Below, piece by piece: positions 31,533-40,448 of a stretch of 51,766 nt of DNA. Every line of letters begins with the position of its first letter. The first letter of the stretch is position 1. The notes beneath the pieces were generated by a model. It ran no database searches. It saw nothing but the letters and a program-made list of their open reading frames with translations, and was not told the DNA's origin. A program made the translations under genes and the position numbers. Origin of the DNA: Roseateles chitinivorans (GTDB taxonomy: Bacteria > Pseudomonadota > Gammaproteobacteria > Burkholderiales > Burkholderiaceae_C); NCBI RefSeq assembly GCF_002761755.1, contig NZ_PEOG01000040.1:1-51766 (forward strand), in the 5' to 3' direction.

Positions 31533-31619
31533 TGGTGCGCGGGGCCGGACTCGAACCGGCACGCCCGTGAAGGCGTCAGGACCTAAACCTGGTGCGTCTA
31601 CCAATTTCGCCACCCGCGC
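31533..31619 (-). tRNA. tRNA-Leu(TAG)
   Basis: 87 nt with an encoded CCA (31535-31533). Acceptor GCGCGGG/CCCGCGC, D-arm GGTAGACGC, anticodon stem-loop CAGG-TTTAGGT-CCTG (anticodon TAG), long variable arm, T-loop GGTTCGAGTCC. It directly precedes tig with no terminator between. TAG reads CUA codons, the rare leucine codon used three times in the leuA leader peptide of this window. Confidence 0.96.
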
Positions 31620-31737
31620 CGGGTGATGGGGGCTCGTCGCGATCGCTGCGCGCAGTCCTGCGCGGCGGGCCCTTGGTAATTCGGAGATGCGAGAGAAGAG
31701 CCCAGGGCCCTGCCGTCCGCGATCCGGAAAACCGGCG

Positions 31738-31743
31738 ATTGTA
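31738..31743 (-). promoter_or_regulatory. Candidate -10 element for tRNA-Leu(TAG)-tig
   Basis: TACAAT on the minus strand, followed by CGCC, about 119 bp before the tRNA. No good -35 is seen. It is the best promoter-like element in 31620-31789. Confidence 0.3.
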
Positions 31744-31789
31744 ATCAAGGATTCGGCCGATTCCCACGGCCGCCCCCGCCCCTCCCGGG

Positions 31790-31832
31790 CGGGGGTTAAC
31801 CCCCGAAGGCCGGAGGCTCGGCAGCCTCCGGC
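31790..31832 (-). terminator. Double hairpin after the RND pump gene
   Basis: GCCGGAGGCT/AGCCTCCGGC (10 bp, loop CGGC, 31809-31832), then the palindrome CGGGGGTTAACCCCCG (31790-31805). It begins 9 bp past the pump stop. Without a T run, but very stable. Confidence 0.6.
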
Positions 31833-31841
31833 GGCGCCGGC

Positions 31842-34800
31842 TCAATGCGTCGACGGAGCGATGCCGGCGTCCTTGTCGCGCTCGACACGGAACCAGGCCG
31901 CGTACATCGCCGGCAGCGCCAACAGCGTCAGCACGGTGGCGACGATCAGCCCGCCCATGATGGCCACCGCCATCGGGCCCCAGAACACGCTGCGCGACAG
32001 CGGCACCATCGCCAGCACCGCGGCGGCGGCCGTCAGCGCGATCGGGCGCAGCCGCCGCACGGCCGACTCCACGATCGCCTGCGCCGGCGGGACGCCGCGA
32101 CCGCGGTCCTGCTCGATCTGGTCGATCAGGATGACGGAGTTCCGCTGGATCATGCCCATCAGCGCGATCACGCCCAGCAGCGCGACGAAGCCGAAAGGCC
32201 GGTTCAGCAGCAGCAGCGCGGCGGACACGCCGGCGATGCCCAGGAAGCCGGTCAGGAAGGCCAGCATCGCCCGCGAGAAGCTGTGCAGCTGCAGCATCAG
32301 CAGCGTGAAGGTGATGAACAGCATGATCGGCACGCCGGCGGCGATCGAGCCGGTGCCCTTGCTGCTTTCCTCCACCGCACCGGCGATCGAGATCGAATAG
32401 CCGGGCGGCATCTCCTTCTGCATCGCGTCGAGCGCGGGCCAGAGCTGGCTGGTCACCGTCGCGCCCTGCAGGCCCTCGATGACGTCGCCCTGCACGGTGA
32501 TCGCGAACTGGCGGCTCTCGCGATGCATGACGCCCGGCTCCCAGGTGAACTGGGGCTTGGCGATCTGTGTCAGCGGCACCGAGCGGCCCGAGGCGGTGGG
32601 CACGTAGGCATTGGCGAGTTCCGACAGCGTGTCGCGCTCCTGCACCGGCTGGCGCAGGACGATGTCGATCAGCCGGTCGGCCTCGCGGTACTGCGACACC
32701 GTGGTGCCCGACACCAGGATGCGCGCCGCCTGCGCGATGCTCTGGCTGGTCACGCCCAGCGCCCGCGCCTTGTCCTGGTCGACCTGCAGGCGCAGGACCT
32801 TGATGGCCTCGTTCCAGTTGTCGTTGACGCCGACCATGTTGGGGTTGGCGCGCATCTGCTCCTTGGCGCGATCGGCGTAGATCCGCAACTGGGCGGGGTC
32901 GTCGCCGGCGATGCGGAACTGCACCGGGTACGGCACCGGCGGGCCGTTGGGCAGCAGCTTCACGCGGCCGCGCACTTCGGAGAACTCCTCGGCCAGGATC
33001 TGCGGCAGCTTGTGGCGCAGCGTCTCGCGGTCGGCCGGGGTCTTGGGCAGGATGATGGCCTGGCTGACGTTGGTGTTGGGCAGGATCTGGTCCAGCGGCA
33101 GGTAGAAGCGCGGCACGCCCGAGCCCACCCAGGTCGCGATACTGCCCACCAGCGGCTCCTTGGCCATGCGGGCCTCGAAGCGCTTGGCCACGACATTGCT
33201 CTGCTCGATCGTGGCGCCCTCGGGCAGCCACAGGTCGACCAGGATCTCCGGCCGGCTCGAGTCCGGGAAGAACTGCTGCTGCACCTTGCCCATGCCGGCC
33301 AGGCCGAGCACGAACACCAGGATGGTGATGCCGATGGTCTTCCAGCGGTGGTACACGCACCAGGCGACCCAGCGGCGGAAGCGGTTGTAGAACGGCGTGT
33401 CGAAGACCTCGTGGGCCTCGCCCTCATGGCCCGCGCGGGTCTTGAGCAGCAGTGCGCCGAGGTAGGGCACGAAGTAGACCGACACGATCCACGAGATCAC
33501 CAGCGCCGCGGCCGTCACCGCGAAGATCGCGAAGGTGTACTCGCCGACGGTCGACTTGGCCAGGCCGATCGGCAGGAAGCCCACCGCGGTGATCAGCGTG
33601 CCGGTCAGCATCGGCTTGGCGGTGGCGTCATACGCATACGTCGCCGCATGCATCTTGTCGTAGCCCTCCTCCAGCTTCCGCACCATCATCTCGACCGCGA
33701 TGATCGCGTCGTCGACCAGCAGGCCGAGCGCGATGATCAGCGACCCCAGCGAGATCTTGTGCAGCCCCACGCCGGCATACAGCATCACCACGAAGGTGAT
33801 CGCGAGCACCAGCGGGATCGTGATGCCCACGACCAGGCCCGGCCACACATCGATGCGCAGCGGCTTGGTGTGCAGGCCCAGGCTGATGAAGCTCACGCCC
33901 AGCACCACGACGACGGCCTCGATCAGCACGTGCACGAATTCGCCGACCGAGGTCTTCACGGCACTGGGCTGGTCCTGGATCTGCTGCAGCGTGATGCCGG
34001 CCGGCAACTGCTGCTGCAGCCGCTTGACGGTGGCCTGCAGCGCCTTGCCCAGGGCGATGATGTCGCCGCCCTTGCCCATCGACACGCCCAGCGCCACGAC
34101 CTGCTTGCCGTTGTAGCGGACCATGGTGGTGGCCGGGTCGACATAGCCGCGGCGCACCGTGGCGATGTCGCCCAGGCGCAGGCTGCTGGCGGCGCCGGTC
34201 GTCGGGTTGGTGCCGCGGATCGGGAAGTCGCTCAGCGCCTGGACGGAATTCAGCTGCCCCTCGATGCGGATCTGCACATTGGCGCTGCTGGCATCCATGA
34301 CGCCGGCGCTCTCGACCGCGTTCTGCGCATTGAGCTGGGAGACGACCTGGTTGAAGTCCAGGCCGAGCTCGGCCAGGCGCTTCTGCGAGATCTCGATGAA
34401 CAGCTTCTCCGCCTGCACGCCGAACAGGTCGACCTTGGCCACGTCCTGCACCCGGAGCAGCTCGGAGCGCACCGCCTCGGCCTGCTGGCGCAATTCCTCG
34501 AGGGAGAAGCCGCCGTCGGAGGACAGCGCGAAGATCGAGCCGTAGACGTCGCCGAATTCATCGTTGAAGAACGGCCCCATCACGCCCTGTGGCAGGGTGG
34601 GCTTGAGATCGCCGATCTTCTTGCGGACCGTGTACCAGAGCTGGGGCACCTCGCCCGGCGAGGTGTTGTCCTTCACCTGGAAGATGGTCAGCGACTCCCC
34701 CGGCTTGGTGTAGCTGCGGATCTTGTCGGCATGCGGCACCTCCTGGAGGGTGCGCTCGATCTTGTCGGTGACCTGCTCGGCCATCTGCTGCGGCGTCGCG

Positions 34801-34982
34801 CCGGGCCAGTAGGCCTGCACAACCATCGCGCGGAAGGTGAACGGGGGATCTTCGTCCTGGCCCAGCTGGAAGTAGGCGGCAAAGCCCAGCACCATCAGCA
34901 CCACCATCAGGTAGCGCGTCAGCGGGGCATGCTCCAGCGCCCAGCGCGAGAGGTTGAAACCGGCGCGGCTCGGGTTGCTCAT
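31842..34982 (-). CDS. RND multidrug efflux permease (HAE1/AcrB-like)
   Basis: A 1046-residue inner-membrane proton antiporter with the RND layout: TM1 (YLMVVLMVLGFAAYF), a large periplasmic porter loop, TM2-6 with the proton-relay pair in ALGLLVDDAIIAVEMMVRKLEEG, a second periplasmic loop, and TM8-12 (GFVALLGVIALMGMIQRNSVILIDQIEQD). It would pump drugs or other hydrophobic compounds with the adjacent adaptor and an outer-membrane channel. No TolC-type gene follows, so the channel is encoded elsewhere. GGGAG precedes the ATG, 16 bp after the adaptor stop, hence an operon. It is not the hopanoid transporter HpnN by architecture. Substrates unknown. Confidence 0.95.
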   Translation of the reverse strand: MSNPSRAGFNLSRWALEHAPLTRYLMVVLMVLGFAAYFQLGQDEDPPFTFRAMVVQAYWPGATPQQMAEQVTDKIERTLQEVPHADKIRSYTKPGESLTIFQVKDNTSPGEVPQLWYTVRKKIGDLKPTLPQGVMGPFFNDEFGDVYGSIFALSSDGGFSLEELRQQAEAVRSELLRVQDVAKVDLFGVQAEKLFIEISQKRLAELGLDFNQVVSQLNAQNAVESAGVMDASSANVQIRIEGQLNSVQALSDFPIRGTNPTTGAASSLRLGDIATVRRGYVDPATTMVRYNGKQVVALGVSMGKGGDIIALGKALQATVKRLQQQLPAGITLQQIQDQPSAVKTSVGEFVHVLIEAVVVVLGVSFISLGLHTKPLRIDVWPGLVVGITIPLVLAITFVVMLYAGVGLHKISLGSLIIALGLLVDDAIIAVEMMVRKLEEGYDKMHAATYAYDATAKPMLTGTLITAVGFLPIGLAKSTVGEYTFAIFAVTAAALVISWIVSVYFVPYLGALLLKTRAGHEGEAHEVFDTPFYNRFRRWVAWCVYHRWKTIGITILVFVLGLAGMGKVQQQFFPDSSRPEILVDLWLPEGATIEQSNVVAKRFEARMAKEPLVGSIATWVGSGVPRFYLPLDQILPNTNVSQAIILPKTPADRETLRHKLPQILAEEFSEVRGRVKLLPNGPPVPYPVQFRIAGDDPAQLRIYADRAKEQMRANPNMVGVNDNWNEAIKVLRLQVDQDKARALGVTSQSIAQAARILVSGTTVSQYREADRLIDIVLRQPVQERDTLSELANAYVPTASGRSVPLTQIAKPQFTWEPGVMHRESRQFAITVQGDVIEGLQGATVTSQLWPALDAMQKEMPPGYSISIAGAVEESSKGTGSIAAGVPIMLFITFTLLMLQLHSFSRAMLAFLTGFLGIAGVSAALLLLNRPFGFVALLGVIALMGMIQRNSVILIDQIEQDRGRGVPPAQAIVESAVRRLRPIALTAAAAVLAMVPLSRSVFWGPMAVAIMGGLIVATVLTLLALPAMYAAWFRVERDKDAGIAPSTH

Positions 34983-34998
34983 TCAGCGCTCCCGAGGA

Positions 34999-36222
34999 TC
35001 AGCGAGACGCGGCGGCGGCCGGCGCGGGCGACGGCGAGCCCTCGGTCGGCGTGCCCGGCGGGCGGAAGCGCTTGACCTTCTGGCCGGGCGTCAGCACATG
35101 ACCGCCCGCGGCCACGATCTCCATGCCGGGCGTCAGGCCCTGCACCACCAGCTCGTTGCCTTCGGCGCCGACCACCGTCACCGGCCGCGGCTGCACCGTC
35201 ATGGTCTTGGGATCCAGCAGCAGCACGGCGCTCTTGCCCTGCGACTCCATCACCGCGCTCAGCGGCAGCTTGATCGCGTTGTCCGACGGCGTGCCGGTCA
35301 GGATCACCGTGGCGGTCTGACCCAGGCGGACGTTCTGATCGTTCAGTTCGGCCTTCACCAGGAAGGTCCGCGTCACCGGATCGGCGGCGGCCGCCAGCTC
35401 GCGCAGCTTGATCGGCTGCGGCTCGGCCTTGGTGTCGGCCCACAGGCGCACTTTCAGGCCGTCGGGGCGGGCCGCGGCGGCGCGTACCAGCGCGACCTGG
35501 TCCTCGGACACGGAGAAGACGACATCCCGCGGGCCGTCGTTGGCAACGCGCACGACCGGCGTGCCAGCGGCCACGACCATGCCGGGCTCGGCGTCGATGC
35601 CGGTCACGACGCCCGGCGCGTCCGCCACCAGGCTGGAGTACTGCGCCTGGTTGCGTTGCACGTCGGATTGCGCGCGCGCCGATTCATATTGCGCCTGCGC
35701 AGCCTTGAAGGCGGCATCGCGACGGTCCAGTTCGGCGGCGCTGATGAAGCCCTGCCGGTGCAGATCGATGTAGCGCCGGTAATCGGCGCCGAGCTGGTCG
35801 CGGTTCACACGGGCGGCCAGCACCGAGGCCTTGGCGGCCTCCTGCGCGAGCACCAGGTCCGAGCTGTCGATGCGCGCCAGCGTCTGGCCGGGCTTCACCA
35901 CCGAGCCCAGGTCCACGCGGCGCTCCAGGATCTTGCCGGCGACACGGAAGGACAGCCGGGACTCGACGCGAGCACGGACCTCGGCGGCGAATTCACGCTG
36001 CAGGCCGGCCGATTGCGGTGTCAGCACCAGCGTGCGCACATAGCGCTCCGGTTCGGGCGGCGGCGCCTGCTTGCCGCAAGCCGCCAGGACCACGACGGCG
36101 ATCGCCGCGGTGCCCCCGGCCAGCGCGCGCTTCCAGGTTCCGGAAACGGCGCGCCCGGACGGCGCGATGGACGCCAGGCCGGGCGCGGCGGCGGGCAGGG
36201 ACACAAGAGACCGTTGGGGCAT
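34999..36222 (-). CDS. RND efflux periplasmic adaptor (membrane fusion) lipoprotein
   Basis: 407 residues from the ATG at 36222, which has GAGGTG 5 nt upstream; a longer reading to 36252 lacks a ribosome site. A hydrophobic stretch leads to the lipobox VLAACG, so it is a lipoprotein tethered to the inner membrane. Domains: barrel-sandwich (VESRLSFRVAGKILERRVDLGSVVKPGQTLARID), a helical hairpin (about 120-190), lipoyl-like second half (SLVADAPGVVTGIDAEPGMVVAAGTPVVRV), then beta-barrel and membrane-proximal domains ending in a Pro/Ala tail. It bridges the RND pump to an outer-membrane channel. First gene of the two-gene operon. Confidence 0.93.
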   Translation of the reverse strand: MPQRSLVSLPAAAPGLASIAPSGRAVSGTWKRALAGGTAAIAVVVLAACGKQAPPPEPERYVRTLVLTPQSAGLQREFAAEVRARVESRLSFRVAGKILERRVDLGSVVKPGQTLARIDSSDLVLAQEAAKASVLAARVNRDQLGADYRRYIDLHRQGFISAAELDRRDAAFKAAQAQYESARAQSDVQRNQAQYSSLVADAPGVVTGIDAEPGMVVAAGTPVVRVANDGPRDVVFSVSEDQVALVRAAAARPDGLKVRLWADTKAEPQPIKLRELAAAADPVTRTFLVKAELNDQNVRLGQTATVILTGTPSDNAIKLPLSAVMESQGKSAVLLLDPKTMTVQPRPVTVVGAEGNELVVQGLTPGMEIVAAGGHVLTPGQKVKRFRPPGTPTEGSPSPAPAAAASR

Positions 36223-36270
36223 GAACACCTCGACAAAGCCGCGGCGCCCCACAGGGCACCGGAGTAACTG

Positions 36271-36284
36271 ACTGACCGGTCAGT
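36271..36284 (-). promoter_or_regulatory. Operator palindrome of the RND operon
   Basis: ACTGACCGGTCAGT, a perfect 14-bp palindrome immediately downstream of the -10 element, so a bound repressor would block the start site. TetR-family repressors of efflux pumps use sites of this form. No such regulator gene is in the window. Confidence 0.65.
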
Positions 36285-36313
36285 AATGTATTCAGCGTGT
36301 CCGGACGTGTCAA
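36285..36313 (-). promoter_or_regulatory. Sigma70 promoter of the RND operon
   Basis: Minus strand: TTGACA (36313-36308), 17 bp, TACATT (36290-36285). The -35 matches consensus and the spacing is ideal, 63 bp before the adaptor start. Confidence 0.75.
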
Positions 36314-36443
36314 ACCGACGGCGTACGGTTCGCCGGGGTACTGCTCGTGTACTGCGGTTTTTGACGTTCCCCGGAAACGGCGCGGTCGTCGGGGCGTCAA
36401 GTTGTCGGAAACGGCATCGCTGGCTCAGCGGAGAATGCCGGCC

Positions 36444-37307
36444 GTGAGCATAGAGCACTACGAAAACTTTCCTGTCGCTTCCTGGCTGTGTCCACCGGCG
36501 CTGCGTCCCGCGATCATGGCGATCTACGGCTTCGCGCGCACCGCCGACGACCTGGCCGACGAAGGCGACGCGGGCGCCGCCCAGCGCCTGCGCGACCTGA
36601 CCGACTACCGCGCGGACCTGCGGGCGGTCGCGGCCGGCCGGGCGCCCTCGCCGCGCTGGGCTGCCCGCGTGTTCACGCCGCTGGCGCGCGCGATCGCCCA
36701 GCACCAGTTGCCGCTGCCCTTGCTGGAGGACTTCCTCGACGCCTTCGAGCAGGACCTGGTCAAGACGGATTACGCCACCCGCGCCGAACTGCTGGACTAT
36801 TGCCGGCGCTCGGCCAACCCGGTCGGGCGGCTGCTGCTGCATCTGTATGGCATCGATGACGCGGTCGCGCTGAGGCAATCGGATGCGATCTGCTCGGCGC
36901 TGCAGCTGATCAATTTCTGGCAGGACTTCACCGTCGACGGTCCGCGCGGCCGGATCTACGCGCCGCTGGAGGACCGCCGGCGTCACGGCGTCGAGGGACA
37001 GGACCTGCTGTCGTTGCGCGACAGCCCGGCGGCCCGCGCGCTGATCGCCGACCTCTGCGCCTGGGCCCGGGCGCTGATGATGGACGGGGCGCCGCTGGTC
37101 CACCGGATCCCCGGCCGGGCCGGCTGGGAGCTGCGCTTGGTGGTACAAGGCGGCCTTCGCATTCTCGACAGGCTGCAGGCGATGCGCTTCGCCGCCCTGC
37201 TGCGGCGTCCCGCCATCGGCGCCGCCGATGCGCCACTTCTGCTGTGGCGCGCGCTGACGATGAACGCGAACCCCAGCAACACCCGCCGCGAAGGGACGGC
37301 GCGATGA
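36444..37307 (+). CDS. hpnC: Hydroxysqualene synthase HpnC (squalene synthase-like)
   Basis: A 287-residue prenyl-transferase-fold protein. Start: GTG at 36444, which has GGAGA 9 nt upstream and gives the family N-terminus SIEHYENFPVASW; an ATG at 36435 lies too close to that ribosome site. The first Asp-rich motif is DDLADE (35-40), the second NFWQDFTVD. HpnC converts presqualene diphosphate, made by HpnD, to hydroxysqualene in the three-step bacterial route to squalene for hopanoids. Its stop overlaps the hpnD start (ATGA), so translation is coupled. It is divergent from the RND operon; no strong plus-strand promoter is obvious in 36314-36443. Confidence 0.93.
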   Translation: MSIEHYENFPVASWLCPPALRPAIMAIYGFARTADDLADEGDAGAAQRLRDLTDYRADLRAVAAGRAPSPRWAARVFTPLARAIAQHQLPLPLLEDFLDAFEQDLVKTDYATRAELLDYCRRSANPVGRLLLHLYGIDDAVALRQSDAICSALQLINFWQDFTVDGPRGRIYAPLEDRRRHGVEGQDLLSLRDSPAARALIADLCAWARALMMDGAPLVHRIPGRAGWELRLVVQGGLRILDRLQAMRFAALLRRPAIGAADAPLLLWRALTMNANPSNTRREGTAR

Positions 37308-38206
37308 GCACCAAGACCGACAAGACCCCCGATGCGACGGCCGCCGCCGGCGGCGCCTCCACCCCGGAGCAGTACGTCCAGCAGAAGGCCGCCGCGAGCG
37401 GCTCGAGCTTCTATTACGCCTTCCTCTTCCTGCCGCCGCCGCGACGCGCGGCGATCACCGCGTTCTACGCGTTCTGCCGCGAGGTCGACGATGTCGTGGA
37501 CGAGGTCTCGGACCCCGGCGTGGCCGCCACGAAGCTGGCCTGGTGGCGCAAGGAGGTCATGAGCGCCTTCAACGGACAGCCCTCGCATCCGGCGATGAAG
37601 GCGCTGCTGCCGCATGTCCAGGCCTACGACATCCGTGTCGAGCATCTGCTGGCCGTGATCGACGGCTGCCAGATGGACCTGGAACAGACGCGCTACCTCG
37701 ACTTCGCCGGCCTGCAGCGCTATTGCCACCTGGTGGCGGGCGTCGTGGGCGAGGTGGCCTCGGGCATCTTCGGCCGCACCGACGCCCAGACCATCGCCTA
37801 CGCCCACAAGCTCGGCCTGGCGATGCAGCTGACCAACATCATCCGCGACGTCGGCGACGATGCCCGCCGCGGTCGCATCTACCTGCCGGTGAGCGAGCTG
37901 CAGCAGTTCGACGTCAAGGCGCACGAGATCCTCAAGCGCGACGCGCCCTGGGGCTACAGCGACCGTTTCCTGGCGTTGATGAAGTTCCAGGCCGAGCGCG
38001 CGCACCGCCTCTACGACGAGGCGATGGCGCTGCTGCCCGAGGCCGATCGCAAGGCGCAGAAGCCCGGCCTCATGATGGCCAACATCTACCGCACGCTGCT
38101 GCGCGAGATCGAGGCGGAGCAGTTCCAGGTGCTGCAGCAACGCATCGCGCTGACGCCGCTGCGCAAGCTGTGGATCGCGATGAAGACCAACTGGCGCGGG
38201 CGCTGA
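37304..38206 (+). CDS. hpnD: Presqualene diphosphate synthase HpnD
   Basis: A 300-residue enzyme that condenses two farnesyl diphosphates to presqualene diphosphate. Start: ATG at 37304, overlapping the hpnC stop, with AAGGGA 8 nt upstream. Motifs: FYAFCREVDDVVDE with the first Asp-rich site and NIIRDVGDDARRGRIYLP with the second, plus YCHLVAGVVGEV. The first 30 residues are a flexible Thr/Ala-rich tail absent from the fold. It is followed by hpnE after one base, giving the order hpnC-hpnD-hpnE. Confidence 0.95.
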   Translation: MSTKTDKTPDATAAAGGASTPEQYVQQKAAASGSSFYYAFLFLPPPRRAAITAFYAFCREVDDVVDEVSDPGVAATKLAWWRKEVMSAFNGQPSHPAMKALLPHVQAYDIRVEHLLAVIDGCQMDLEQTRYLDFAGLQRYCHLVAGVVGEVASGIFGRTDAQTIAYAHKLGLAMQLTNIIRDVGDDARRGRIYLPVSELQQFDVKAHEILKRDAPWGYSDRFLALMKFQAERAHRLYDEAMALLPEADRKAQKPGLMMANIYRTLLREIEAEQFQVLQQRIALTPLRKLWIAMKTNWRGR

Positions 38207-38207
38207 G

Positions 38208-39491
38208 GTGACCCGCATCGCCGTCATCGGCGGCGGCTGGGCCGGCCTGGCCGCGGCCGCGGAGGCGGTCTCGCTGGGTGCCGCCGTCACCCTGTTCGAG
38301 ATGGCCCCGACGCTCGGCGGCCGGGCGCGCAGCCTCGAAGGCAGTGAGCCGGCGCTCGACAACGGCCAGCACATCCTGATCGGCGCCTATACGGACGCGC
38401 TGGCGCTGATGCGACGTGTCGGCGCCGACCCCGAGGCGGATCTGCTGCGCATGCCGCTGCGGCTGCGCTATCCCGACCGCGAGACGCTCAGCCTGCCCGG
38501 CGGGCCGCCCACCCTCGCCTTCCTCCGCGGCGTGCTGGGCTGCGCTGCCTGGTCATGGCGCGACCGGCTCCAATTCCTCAAGGCCAGCAGCGGCTGGACG
38601 ATGCGCGGCTTCCGCTGCGACCCCGCGCTGACAGTGGCCGAGCTCTGCGCCGGCCTGCCCCGCGCCATCCGCGACGACCTGATCGACCCGCTGTGTGTCG
38701 CGGCCTTGAATACCCCGGCCACGCAGGCGAGCGCGCAGGTCTTCCTGCGCGTGCTGAAGGATGCGCTGTTCAGCGGTCCGGGCAGCGCCGACCTGCTGCT
38801 CCCGCGGCGCGGCCTGAGCGCGCTGCTGCCGTCACCGGCGCGCGACTGGCTGCTTGCGCGCGGCGCCCAGCTCCGCACGCAGCGCGTGCAACGGCTGGCA
38901 GCGTCGGGACGCGGCTGGCGGGTCGACGATGAGCCGGCCGATGCGGTCATCATCGCGTGCAGCTCGGTGGAGGCGGCCCGGCTCACGCGCGACCTCGCAC
39001 CGCGCTGGAGCGCCACCGCAGGCGCCTTCGAGTTCCAGCCCATCGTCACCGTCTACCTGGAAAGCGCCGGCACGGCGCTGCCCGCACCGATGATCGCGCT
39101 GCGGGAATCGGCCACCGAGCCGGCGCAATTCGCCTTTGACCTCGGCCAACTGGGCCAGCACCCGGGGCTGTTCAGCCTGGTCGTCAGCGGCGCGGCGTCC
39201 TGGGTCGAACGCGGCCTGGAAGCGACCGGTGCCGCGGCGCTCGAGCAAGCCGTCCGGCGCCTGCCCTGGGAGCACCCGCCGCGGCTGGTCCGCGTGCTCA
39301 GCGAGAAGCGCGCGACCTTCGCCTGCACGCCCGGACGGGTCCGCCCCGACGCCGCGATCGCGCCAGCGTTGTGGGCCGCCGGCGACTACCTCGCTGGCCC
39401 CTACCCGGCGACGCTGGAGGGCGCCGTGCGCAGCGGCCTCGCCGCGGCACGTTCCGCAATGCGGCAATTGGGAGCCGACGCCTCCTCCTAA
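38208..39491 (+). CDS. hpnE: Hydroxysqualene dehydroxylase HpnE (FAD-dependent)
   Basis: A 427-residue flavoprotein of the amine-oxidase/phytoene-desaturase fold. It removes the hydroxyl of hydroxysqualene to give squalene. The N-terminal dinucleotide-binding motif is AVIGGGWAGLAAAAEAVSLG, followed by LFEMAPTLGGRARS; the C-terminal FAD motif is AGDYLAGPYPATLEGAVRSG. Start GTG one base after the hpnD stop, so translation is coupled. The squalene-hopene cyclase is not in the window, so the pathway continues elsewhere. After the stop, 39497-39512 holds a 6-bp hairpin (TCCCGC/GCGGGA), a weak terminator candidate. Confidence 0.94.
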   Translation: MTRIAVIGGGWAGLAAAAEAVSLGAAVTLFEMAPTLGGRARSLEGSEPALDNGQHILIGAYTDALALMRRVGADPEADLLRMPLRLRYPDRETLSLPGGPPTLAFLRGVLGCAAWSWRDRLQFLKASSGWTMRGFRCDPALTVAELCAGLPRAIRDDLIDPLCVAALNTPATQASAQVFLRVLKDALFSGPGSADLLLPRRGLSALLPSPARDWLLARGAQLRTQRVQRLAASGRGWRVDDEPADAVIIACSSVEAARLTRDLAPRWSATAGAFEFQPIVTVYLESAGTALPAPMIALRESATEPAQFAFDLGQLGQHPGLFSLVVSGAASWVERGLEATGAAALEQAVRRLPWEHPPRLVRVLSEKRATFACTPGRVRPDAAIAPALWAAGDYLAGPYPATLEGAVRSGLAAARSAMRQLGADASS

Positions 39492-39611
39492 GGAGTTCCC
39501 GCCCCAGCGGGACGCACCGCTGATGGGCAAAAGCGACGGAATGCGCCCGCTAGATGCGGCTCTCGGTTTCGCCATGCAAAAACCAAGCGAAATCCTTCAC
39601 AATCGTCCGCC

Positions 39612-40379
39612 ATGAAGTCCAAGGAGCTCCAGACCCCCGCGATCCAGGTCCTCGAGCGCACCTTCGCGCTGCTGGACGTCCTGGCCCAGCATCAGGATCC
39701 GGTGTCGCTGAAGTTGATCAGCGAGACCACCGGCCTGCATCCGTCGACGGCCCACCGCATCCTGAACGACCTGGCGCTGGGCCGCTTCGTCGACCGGCCG
39801 GAGGCCGGAAGCTATCGGCTCGGCATGCGCCTGCTGGAACTCGGCAACCTGGTCAAGGCGCGGCTGGACGTCCGCGAGGCGGCGATCGGCCCGATGCGCG
39901 AGCTGCACAAGCTGACCCATCAGCCGGTCAACCTCTCGGTGCGCCAGGGCGACGAGATCGTCTACATCGAGCGGACCTATTCCGAGCGCAGCGGCATGCA
40001 GGTCGTGCGCGCGGTCGGCGGTCGGGCACCGCTGCATCTGACCTCGGTCGGCAAGCTCTTCCTGGCCAGCGACGATCCCCAGCGGGTGCGGGCCTACGCG
40101 ACCCGCACCGGGCTGTCCGGCCACACCCGCAACAGCCTGACGGAGATCAGCCAGCTCGAGCGGGAGATGGCGCTGGTCCGCCAGCGCGGCGTCGCCCGCG
40201 ACGATGAAGAGCTGGAGCTCGGCGTGCGCTGCATGGCGGCCGGCATCTATGACGACCAGGGCAAGCTGGTGGCCGGGCTGTCGATCTCCGCCCCCGCGGA
40301 CCGGCTTGAGGAAGGCTGGCTGCCGCGTCTGAAGGAGACCGCGACGCGGATCTCCGCCGCGCTGGGCTTCCGCGGCTGA
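39612..40379 (+). CDS. IclR-family transcriptional regulator
   Basis: 255 residues: N-terminal winged helix (about 10-72; ALLDVLAQHQDPVSLKLIS, TGLHPSTAHRILNDL as recognition helix) and C-terminal effector-binding domain (about 85-250; SVGKLFLASD, RGVARDDEELELGVRCMAAGIYD, VAGLSISAP). It binds DNA as a dimer or tetramer, usually to control catabolic operons with an aromatic or organic acid as effector. It lies 120 bp after hpnE and convergent with the endopeptidase gene; it is not embedded in an obvious catabolic operon, so its target is unknown. The ribosome site before the ATG is weak. Confidence 0.93.
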   Translation: MKSKELQTPAIQVLERTFALLDVLAQHQDPVSLKLISETTGLHPSTAHRILNDLALGRFVDRPEAGSYRLGMRLLELGNLVKARLDVREAAIGPMRELHKLTHQPVNLSVRQGDEIVYIERTYSERSGMQVVRAVGGRAPLHLTSVGKLFLASDDPQRVRAYATRTGLSGHTRNSLTEISQLEREMALVRQRGVARDDEELELGVRCMAAGIYDDQGKLVAGLSISAPADRLEEGWLPRLKETATRISAALGFRG

Positions 40380-40398
40380 GCCCCACGCGACCACGAAA

Positions 40399-40420
40399 AA
40401 GCGGACCCGAGGGTCCGCTT
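40399..40420. terminator. Bidirectional terminator between iclR-type gene and endopeptidase gene
   Basis: AAGCGGACC/GGTCCGCTT, 9 bp, loop CGAG. The minus-strand tail has five T (serving the endopeptidase gene); the plus side reads TTCTGCATT. Central in the 69-bp gap of convergent genes. Confidence 0.8.
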
Positions 40421-40448
40421 CTGCATTCGATCGGAGTCGATCCGGCGC

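Noticed and set aside
31845..35075. Plus-strand frame of over 1000 codons opposite the RND pump
   Set aside because: Antisense shadow of the RND permease; His/Arg/Gln/Leu-rich with no family motif. The same applies to plus-strand frames at 10282-12606, 12407-15154, 15358-18375, 25177-27732 and 41609-45115.
31842..36222. RND system next to hpnCDE as the hopanoid transporter HpnN
   Set aside because: HpnN is a distinct RND type without a periplasmic adaptor gene. This pair is a typical AcrA/AcrB-like efflux operon, transcribed divergently from hpnC.
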